A DNA stretch of 5,366 nt from an uncultured Ruminococcus sp. (GTDB taxonomy: Bacteria; Bacillota; Clostridia; Oscillospirales; Acutalibacteraceae), in NCBI GenBank assembly GCA_900554995.1, contig USJJ01000112.1:1-5366 (forward strand), given 5' to 3'. Position numbers and translations under genes: made by a program. Of this stretch, positions 1 to 4,448 are shown in pieces (the stretch's first letter is position 1; each line of letters begins with the position of its first letter). The notes under the pieces are model-generated. The model ran no database searches and was not told the origin of the DNA. It saw only the letters and a list, made by a program, of their open reading frames with translations.

Positions 1-591
1 ACGCTTGACGGCGGCTGCCGTGTCGGAGTTTACGGAACGGCGGTTCTGCGTGACGGTCGAATCTCCTCGGTAAGGAACATTGAGGGGCTGAACATCCGAA
101 TCCCTGCCGAGTTCCGTGACTGTGCCCGACCGATTTATGACAGACTTTTTCATAACAGAGCACCTAACACGGTGATATGCGGTCCTCCGATGTCGGGCAA
201 GACAACGGTTTTGCGTGACCTTTGCCGTCTGATTATGAAAAAGATTGCCGTTATCGACGAGCGCTGTGAACTCAGCGGCGGTGATCTCGGCTTCAACACG
301 GATATTCTGAAAAATTATCCGAAAGCAATCGGAATTGAAATTGCCGTCCGTACTCTCTCGCCCGACGTGATAATCTGCGACGAGATCGGAACGCTTGATG
401 AAGCAAGGGAGCTTTGCTCTCTTTTCAACTGCGGCGTCAAATTTGTTGTTACAATGCACTGCTCGGATCTCAATGAGCTGAAACGAAGACCGCAGTTTTC
501 CCTCATCTCGGAAACAGGTGCGGCGGAGGCGTGCGTGCTTCTCAACGAGAAGAATTTCGGAATAAAAAAGATAACAATCAACAGGAGCTGA
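1..591 (+). CDS. spoIIIAA: Stage III sporulation protein AA (SpoIIIAA), ATPase, 5'-truncated by the window edge
   Basis: The frame is open from base 1, so the start lies left of the window; 196 residues are visible against about 307 in B. subtilis. Residues 5-12 (GCRVGVYG) and 29-34 (GLNIRI) are typical SpoIIIAA segments ahead of the nucleotide site. The Walker A loop is GPPMSGKTT at local residues 61-69 with lysine 67; IDERCELSG follows at about 85-93, and the Walker B segment VIICDEIG at 123-130 contains D127 and E128. The protein is a cytoplasmic secretion-type AAA+ ATPase related to type II/IV secretion motors, thought to power the SpoIIIA complex at the outer forespore membrane. The loop after ELSG looks shorter than in most homologues. 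The GTG at 172 lies just before Walker A and is an internal codon, not the start. The TGA stop is nine bases before spoIIIAB. Confidence 0.96.
   Translation, partial: TLDGGCRVGVYGTAVLRDGRISSVRNIEGLNIRIPAEFRDCARPIYDRLFHNRAPNTVICGPPMSGKTTVLRDLCRLIMKKIAVIDERCELSGGDLGFNTDILKNYPKAIGIEIAVRTLSPDVIICDEIGTLDEARELCSLFNCGVKFVVTMHCSDLNELKRRPQFSLISETGAAEACVLLNEKNFGIKKITINRS
583..587 (+). promoter_or_regulatory. Ribosome binding site of spoIIIAB, unusually distant
   Basis: AGGAG lies in the last codons of spoIIIAA, 13 bases before the ATG at 601. The spacing exceeds the usual 5-9 bases and no closer purine-rich site exists, so initiation is probably moderate or coupled to the upstream gene. Confidence 0.5.
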
Positions 592-600
592 AATTATCCT

Positions 601-1101
601 ATGAAAATAATTTCCCTCATCGCTTTGGGGCTTGCCTGTGCACTGTCCGGACGGTATATCGCCGTCAGACTGTCACGTCGGGTGAGGATACTTGAAAAAA
701 TAATTCTTATGTTCGGCACGATAGAAACTGAGATCGGCTATCTCAGTCGACCGACCGAGGAGCTGATCAAACGGCTGGCTGACAAAGACGAGCTGGCAGA
801 GCTTGACTTTCTTCCCGTCTGTCTCTCCCTCTGTGAAAACGGTGAAAGTATTAATGAGGCGTGGATCAAATCGCTGATGAGGTCGGACAAAATTACAGGA
901 GAGGACTCCTGCATACTGTACTCGTTCGGCGAAACTCTCGGCAGGAGCGACGTTGACGGACAGCTTGCAAACTGCCGCTATCATTCGGAGCTTGCACAGG
1001 AAAGACTGCGCGAGGCAAGAGAAAAGCGTGAGCGCTACGCCTCCCTCGCCTGCGGGCTCGGAATGCTTTCGGGCATCGGAATTTTTATAATTTTCTTTTA
1101 A
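601..1101 (+). CDS. spoIIIAB: Stage III sporulation protein AB (SpoIIIAB)
   Basis: The product has 166 residues, close to the roughly 171 of B. subtilis. It is a membrane protein of the mother-cell SpoIIIA complex, distantly related to type II secretion GspF-like platform proteins. A membrane segment spans about residues 2-21 and a second one forms the C-terminus (about 147-166, ending in IFIIFF). Between them lies a cytoplasmic helical domain. Family signatures are FGTIETEIGYLSRPTEELI at 38-56 and FGETLGRSDVDGQL at 109-122. ATG 601 is the only plausible start: the frame is closed by the spoIIIAA TGA just upstream, with only three sense codons between. The best ribosome site, AGGAG at 583-587, is 13 bases from the ATG, which is long, so coupling to spoIIIAA translation is likely. 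A strong hairpin covers its stop codon. Confidence 0.95.
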   Translation: MKIISLIALGLACALSGRYIAVRLSRRVRILEKIILMFGTIETEIGYLSRPTEELIKRLADKDELAELDFLPVCLSLCENGESINEAWIKSLMRSDKITGEDSCILYSFGETLGRSDVDGQLANCRYHSELAQERLREAREKRERYASLACGLGMLSGIGIFIIFF

Positions 1102-1124
1102 GGCAAGCTGTCAATATTGCCTTA
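1099..1124 (+). other. Intercistronic hairpin between spoIIIAB and spoIIIAC
   Basis: TAAGGCAA (1099-1106) and TTGCCTTA (1117-1124) are perfect inverse complements, giving an 8-bp stem with a 10-base loop. The left arm includes the TAA stop of spoIIIAB. No T-run follows; the next bases are GGTTAAGGAG, which includes the spoIIIAC ribosome site. It is therefore not a standard intrinsic terminator. It could be a processing or stability element, or chance; that role is inference. Confidence 0.5.
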
Positions 1125-1128
1125 GGTT

Positions 1129-1134
1129 AAGGAG
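1129..1134 (+). promoter_or_regulatory. Ribosome binding site of spoIIIAC
   Basis: AAGGAG lies six bases before ATG 1141, an ideal position. It fixes the start of this very small gene and makes spoIIIAC one of the better-initiated genes of the operon. Confidence 0.8.
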
Positions 1135-1140
1135 CGGATT

Positions 1141-1329
1141 ATGGAACTGGTAATCAAAATTGCGGCGGTCGGGATCATCGTTGCGGTGCTTCAGCAGATA
1201 CTCAGCCGCTCGGGACGTGACGAATATGCAATGCTCGTTGTTCTCGCAGGACTTATCGCCGTTGTCGCTATGCTGATACCCGAGCTGACAGAGCTTTACA
1301 CGTCGGCGTCCTCGGTGTTCGGTATTTGA
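1141..1329 (+). CDS. spoIIIAC: Stage III sporulation protein AC (SpoIIIAC), small membrane protein
   Basis: The product has 62 residues (about 68 in B. subtilis) and consists almost wholly of two hydrophobic segments, about residues 3-21 and 30-47. They are joined by a polar turn containing the family-typical SGRDEYA (24-30), preceded by VLQQIL at 16-21. It is an integral membrane component of the mother-cell SpoIIIA complex; its exact role is not settled. It aligns along its length with the first half of SpoIIIAD encoded next, consistent with both belonging to one protein family. The ATG is set by a strong AAGGAG. The gene ends one base before the spoIIIAD start. Confidence 0.95.
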   Translation: MELVIKIAAVGIIVAVLQQILSRSGRDEYAMLVVLAGLIAVVAMLIPELTELYTSASSVFGI

Positions 1330-1330
1330 T

Positions 1331-1720
1331 ATGGAGATCATAAAATTTGCGGTTATCGGCATAATCTGCGCCGTGCTCACCGTCGTTGTCAGGCAGTCGC
1401 GACCCGACCTGGCGATAATAGTTCAGCTTGCGGGAATCGTCATCCTCGCAATTTTTGCGGCGGAATATCTCAAAAATATTTTTACTCAAACCGACGGACT
1501 TTTCGCCGAGGTAAGTCTGGTAAGCGACGGATATCTCTCCCTGCTTGTGAAAATTCTCGGTATTGCCGTTGTGACAAAAATCGGAGCCGACATATGCACC
1601 GACAGCTCAAATTCTGCGCTTGCAACCGTGGTTGAGCTTGTCGGAAAAGCAATCATTCTTGCTATGTGTCTCTCGCTGATAAAAACTCTTGCAGAGCTTG
1701 CAAAGGGGCTGCTTGAATAA
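1331..1720 (+). CDS. spoIIIAD: Stage III sporulation protein AD (SpoIIIAD)
   Basis: The product has 129 residues (about 133 in B. subtilis). It is a polytopic membrane protein of the SpoIIIA complex. Hydrophobic segments lie at about 4-20, 27-43, 68-82 and 102-118. The second half carries the family signature KILGIAVVTKIGADICTDSS (74-93) followed by VELVGKAIIL (101-110). Residues 1-62 align with the whole of SpoIIIAC. ATG 1331 begins one base after the spoIIIAC stop, and no convincing Shine-Dalgarno sequence precedes it, so translation is probably coupled to spoIIIAC. The TAA stop directly abuts the spoIIIAE ATG. Confidence 0.96.
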   Translation: MEIIKFAVIGIICAVLTVVVRQSRPDLAIIVQLAGIVILAIFAAEYLKNIFTQTDGLFAEVSLVSDGYLSLLVKILGIAVVTKIGADICTDSSNSALATVVELVGKAIILAMCLSLIKTLAELAKGLLE

Positions 1721-2830
1721 ATGAAAGTGCAAAAATTTATAGGAATACTTTTTTTAATTTTGCTTTCCGCTTTGATTTTTTCCGTTCAGTCGGGCGCCAA
1801 ATCATATGCGGACGATGTGAAAGAAATTTACGACGCCCTCGACCCGGGCACTCAGGAGCTTTTAAAAGATATCGGAGCGGATTCGGCGGATTTCGATTCA
1901 ATGTTCAGCGTCACTCCGCAAAGGGTCCGTGAGCTTACGAAGAAGCTCGTCACAGGCAGTATCGAAGCTCCGACACGCTCGGCGGTGAGGCTGATATCGG
2001 TCGTTATTCTGATTGCAATTTTCGAGTGCTTTGCACCCGACGATGTCAGAATGAAAAACATTGTCGGTATTGTCGGAACGCTGATGTGTGTTATTTCCGT
2101 CATCTCTCCCCTTTCCACTGCGGTCAGCTCGGCAGTTTCGTCAATCTCCGTCAGTGAAAAGCTGATGCTTGCACTGATACCCGTCCTCGCCGCCGTAATC
2201 ACTGTAACGGGAAATCCGACCCTTGCGGCGAGCTTTCAATCAATCGCTTTCACGGGAGCGCAGATTATTTCGGGAATGTCAAACGGCTACATAGTCCCGA
2301 TTGTCGGAGCGGTTATGGCTCTTGATATAACGGGCTCGGTTATGCCGTCATTCAGGCTCGGCGGAATTACAGCCCTGATAAAGAAAACGGTCACTGCCGT
2401 GCTGACCTTTGTCTCGACACTTTTTGTCTCGTTCCTCGGCATCAAGGGTGCCCTTGCCAACGCCGCAGATACCGTCGCCTCAAAGGGCATCAAGCTCGTT
2501 ATCAGCTCCGCCGTGCCCGTAGTCGGCGGTGCGCTGAGCGAGGCATATTCGGGAATAATCGGCAGTCTTGTTCTCGTGAAAAGTACAATCGGAATTTTCG
2601 GAATTGCGGCAATTGCACTGATAAATCTTCCGTCCTGTATACAGCTTCTATTTTGGATTTTCGCTCTGAAATTTTCGGCGGCGGTCGGCGAGCTTTTTAA
2701 CCAGCAGGGTATTTCCGATCTTTTAAAGGCACTCGCATCTTCACTTACTCTTTTGAATGTTGTCTTACTTTTTAATGCCGTGCTTTTTATTATCTCAACG
2801 GCGCTGATTCTTGTTATAAAGGCGGGATAA
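1721..2830 (+). CDS. spoIIIAE: Stage III sporulation protein AE (SpoIIIAE), polytopic membrane protein
   Basis: This is the largest protein of the operon at 369 residues (about 399 in B. subtilis). Residues 1-30 look like a cleavable signal peptide: lysines at 2 and 5, a hydrophobic core at 7-21 and a possible cleavage after KSYA, before DDVKEIYDAL. A polar region (31-85) follows, then multiple membrane segments, roughly at 90-104, 113-133, 147-164, 190-205, 222-243, 284-305, 307-323 and 343-366. The segment SSAVPVVGGALSEAYSGIIG (262-281) is the most recognisable family signature. The protein is a mother-cell SpoIIIA membrane component whose topology recalls transport proteins. ATG 1721 abuts the spoIIIAD stop (TAAATG); only a weak AAAGGGG at 1702-1708, 12 bases upstream, precedes it, so coupling is likely. 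Confidence 0.96.
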   Translation: MKVQKFIGILFLILLSALIFSVQSGAKSYADDVKEIYDALDPGTQELLKDIGADSADFDSMFSVTPQRVRELTKKLVTGSIEAPTRSAVRLISVVILIAIFECFAPDDVRMKNIVGIVGTLMCVISVISPLSTAVSSAVSSISVSEKLMLALIPVLAAVITVTGNPTLAASFQSIAFTGAQIISGMSNGYIVPIVGAVMALDITGSVMPSFRLGGITALIKKTVTAVLTFVSTLFVSFLGIKGALANAADTVASKGIKLVISSAVPVVGGALSEAYSGIIGSLVLVKSTIGIFGIAAIALINLPSCIQLLFWIFALKFSAAVGELFNQQGISDLLKALASSLTLLNVVLLFNAVLFIISTALILVIKAG

Positions 2831-2831
2831 A

Positions 2832-3296
2832 ATGACCGAGATAAGGCAGTGGGCATACGGGATCACCGTATCGGCAATCGTCGGAGCAATAGTTCTTTCG
2901 ATCACTCCCGGCGGCTCGACGGAGAAGCTCGTCCGAGCGGCAGTCTCGCTCTTTTTGATGTGTGCGATTCTCAGTCCGTTCCTTTCGGGAGCCGATCCGA
3001 TGAAGCTGCTTGACGGGGTCGATCTGCCCGACAGTGAGATACAGTCAGCTGAAAATTCCGAAGCTCAGAATTATTTGGAGGAGCGGATGAAAGAAAAAAT
3101 TTCCGACATTCTTGACGAATGCGGAATAAAAAATGCGGACATCCGCATAAGTATCAATATAGAAAACGAAAATGAAATGTCAATTGAATCCGTTGAAATT
3201 TCGGCAGAAAAAATTTATGAAAACAAATTTAAAAATACTGAGGAAAATTTAAAAAAGCAACTCGGAATTGAAGTTAAAATCGAGGTGAAAGAATGA
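2832..3296 (+). CDS. spoIIIAF: Stage III sporulation protein AF (SpoIIIAF)
   Basis: The product has 154 residues, clearly shorter than the roughly 206 of B. subtilis. Two N-terminal membrane segments (about 7-25 and 33-51, the second ending in ILSPFLSG) are followed by a linker and a C-terminal domain. That domain reads DECGIKNADIRISINI (95-110), IESVEIS (118-124), TEENLKKQLGI (136-146) and VKIEVK (148-153), a pattern fitting the alpha/beta ring-building fold described for SpoIIIAF and type III secretion ring proteins. A ribosome site AAAGGCGGG (2818-2826) sits five bases before ATG 2832, one base after the spoIIIAE stop. The second half of the gene is markedly A/T-rich compared with its neighbours. 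The end overlaps spoIIIAG by ATGA. Confidence 0.93.
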   Translation: MTEIRQWAYGITVSAIVGAIVLSITPGGSTEKLVRAAVSLFLMCAILSPFLSGADPMKLLDGVDLPDSEIQSAENSEAQNYLEERMKEKISDILDECGIKNADIRISINIENENEMSIESVEISAEKIYENKFKNTEENLKKQLGIEVKIEVKE

Positions 3297-3817
3297 ATAA
3301 AACCGTCCAAAAAATTCTTGAAAAAATAAAGCGTGACAAAAGAATTGCCGCAATAGTCAGTATCGGCCTTGTCGGAATAATTTTGCTCACGCTCTCGGAG
3401 CTTATACCGCAGAAAAGCGACGCTAAGCAGAACGAAAAAGCCGAAAACGTCACAGATATCCGTGACAGCTACGAAGAGAATATTGAAAAGCGTCTAACCT
3501 CGATAGTTTCTTCAATTGACGGCGCAGGACGCACCGAGGTTATGGTAACTCTCGCCTCAGGCGATGAAAATGTCTATGCCGTCAAGGAGAAAAGCAGTGA
3601 CGGATCAAAAGAACGCGAATACATTGTCATCGACTCCGACAAGAACGAGTCTGGACTTCTTTTAAAGGTGATTGAGCCCGAGATACGAGGTGTTGCGATT
3701 GTTTGCGAGGGTGCCGACTCGGCGAAGATCAGGCAGGAAATTATCTCCTCGGTTTCGGCAGTTCTCGGGATAAGCACCAATCGTATAAGCATTGCAAAAA
3801 TTAAATCAGCAGAATAA
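3293..3817 (+). CDS. spoIIIAG: Stage III sporulation protein AG (SpoIIIAG), ring-forming channel protein
   Basis: The product has 174 residues (about 229 in B. subtilis). A basic N-terminus (KKs and RDKR to residue 17) precedes one membrane segment at about 18-38; the rest would lie in the space between the two forespore membranes. The ring-building domain starts near 61 with YEENIEKRLTSIVSSIDGAG and EVMVTLASG (82-90). It is interrupted by a polar beta-rich insertion (about 92-128), then resumes with PEIRGVAIVCEGADSAKIRQ (129-148) and ends in RISIAKIK. In B. subtilis SpoIIIAG forms a large ring, and the insertion forms the beta-triangle region; the insertion seems shorter here. ATG 3293 overlaps the spoIIIAF stop by four bases and has GAGGTG at 3282-3287 five bases upstream. 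Confidence 0.95.
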   Translation: MNKTVQKILEKIKRDKRIAAIVSIGLVGIILLTLSELIPQKSDAKQNEKAENVTDIRDSYEENIEKRLTSIVSSIDGAGRTEVMVTLASGDENVYAVKEKSSDGSKEREYIVIDSDKNESGLLLKVIEPEIRGVAIVCEGADSAKIRQEIISSVSAVLGISTNRISIAKIKSAE

Positions 3818-3821
3818 AGGC

Positions 3822-3826
3822 GGAGG
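3822..3826 (+). promoter_or_regulatory. Ribosome binding site of spoIIIAH
   Basis: GGAGG, within AAAGGCGGAGG starting in the spoIIIAG stop codon, is five bases from ATG 3832 and 11 from the next in-frame ATG at 3838. This favours 3832 as the start. It is the strongest ribosome site in the window. Confidence 0.8.
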
Positions 3827-3831
3827 TATTT

Positions 3832-4374
3832 ATGAATATGATAATCAAGAAGAAACAGCTTGTTTCAATCGCACTTGTGCTGACCCTCGGGGCGGCGGTT
3901 TTCGTCAATTGGTATTTTGCACGTCCCGGCGTGAAATCGGTGATCGACACGAGCAAGACGACGGTTAACCGTCAGGTTGAAAATCTCGGCGATGCGCAGT
4001 ACGTTTCGGCAACGACCGCATCGTCGGAAACGATGGCGGGTTTTAAGGTTAAGCGTGAGGCGGCTCACGACGAGGCAAAGGAAACGCTCAATTCGGTTAT
4101 CAAGGACGCAAAGTCTGATTCCGAAGCCGCTGAGGAGGCAGGCGAAGCCTTAGCGGAGCTTTCTAAGGCTATTAAAAATGAGGCCGATCTTGAGAATCTC
4201 ATAACGGCAAAAATTTCAAGCGACTGCGTTGTTATAATCGACGGCGACGTCTGTCAGGTAATCGTCGGCAAGGGCGTGCTGACGGATAACATTTCTCTTC
4301 AGATCAAGGATCTCGTTATCAAGCAGGCGGATATTCCGTCAAAAAACATAACGATCGTCGAACTTAAAAAATAA
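3832..4374 (+). CDS. spoIIIAH: Stage III sporulation protein AH (SpoIIIAH), SpoIIQ-interacting channel protein
   Basis: The product has 180 residues (about 218 in B. subtilis). A short basic N-terminus (IIKKK) precedes a single membrane anchor at about 9-30 (ending NWYFA). The exported part contains the family motif NLGDAQYVSA (51-60) and a charged helical stretch at about 70-118. A C-terminal YscJ/EscJ-type ring-building domain follows at about 118-178: DLENLITAKI, DCVVIIDGDVCQVIVGKGVL (131-150) and PSKNITIVELKK at the end. In B. subtilis the extracellular domain pairs with forespore SpoIIQ across the septum to form the feeding-tube channel and help engulfment. It is the last gene of the operon, 14 bases after spoIIIAG. 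Its final codons overlap the A/T-rich tract that serves as terminator tail for the opposite strand. Confidence 0.96.
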   Translation: MNMIIKKKQLVSIALVLTLGAAVFVNWYFARPGVKSVIDTSKTTVNRQVENLGDAQYVSATTASSETMAGFKVKREAAHDEAKETLNSVIKDAKSDSEAAEEAGEALAELSKAIKNEADLENLITAKISSDCVVIIDGDVCQVIVGKGVLTDNISLQIKDLVIKQADIPSKNITIVELKK

Positions 4375-4403
4375 AATTAAAACCGTCGGTTCGCCCGACG
4401 GTT
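4361..4403 (-). terminator. Intrinsic terminator of the DUF1015 gene (hairpin may also act on the spoIIIA transcript)
   Basis: AACCGTCGG (4381-4389) and CCGACGGTT (4395-4403) form a perfect 9-bp stem with the five-base loop TTCGC. Read on the - strand, the stem is followed by a long T-rich tract (4380 down to 4364, TTAATTTTATTTTTTAA), the classic intrinsic terminator form. Read on the + strand, the stem is followed by CAGACTGCTCCCC with no T-run, so it is a poor terminator for spoIIIAH in that direction. Confidence 0.85.
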
Positions 4404-4410
4404 CAGACTG

Positions 4411-4431
4411 CTCCCCTTGAATCAAGGGGAG
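4411..4431. repeat. Second hairpin, near-perfect palindrome between the convergent genes
   Basis: CTCCCCTTGA (4411-4420) and TCAAGGGGAG (4422-4431) are exact inverse complements around a single A. As RNA this would fold as an 8-bp stem with a five-base loop. On the + strand it is followed by GTTGTATATGTGCTATTTT, only weakly T-rich, so it may help end or protect the spoIIIA transcript. The sequence resembles short palindromes scattered between genes in some clostridial genomes; that resemblance is from memory and was not searched. Confidence 0.6.
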
Positions 4432-4448
4432 GTTGTATATGTGCTATT

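Noticed and set aside
172..591. SpoIIIAA starting at the GTG at 172
   Set aside because: It begins only three residues before the Walker A loop, and the upstream frame is open with clear SpoIIIAA motifs. The gene is simply cut by the window edge.
2621..2646. Possible sigma-E-like promoter inside spoIIIAE (TATACAGCT near 2638 with ATA at 2621) that could drive AF-AH
   Set aside because: An internal promoter for the last genes is reported in B. subtilis, but here the -10 match is partial and the spacer is about two bases too short. Transcript 5'-end mapping would be needed.
2287..2856. A 189-codon open frame on the - strand opposite spoIIIAE
   Set aside because: It is a shadow of the strongly supported spoIIIAE frame, has low-complexity serine/threonine/isoleucine-rich composition, and resembles no family I know.
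3248..3257. In-phase T TTA AAA slippery heptamer near the end of spoIIIAF
   Set aside because: A -1 shift would reach a TGA at 3269-3271 after five codons, well before spoIIIAG, so no fusion results. No downstream stimulatory structure is evident, and the A-rich context explains the motif.
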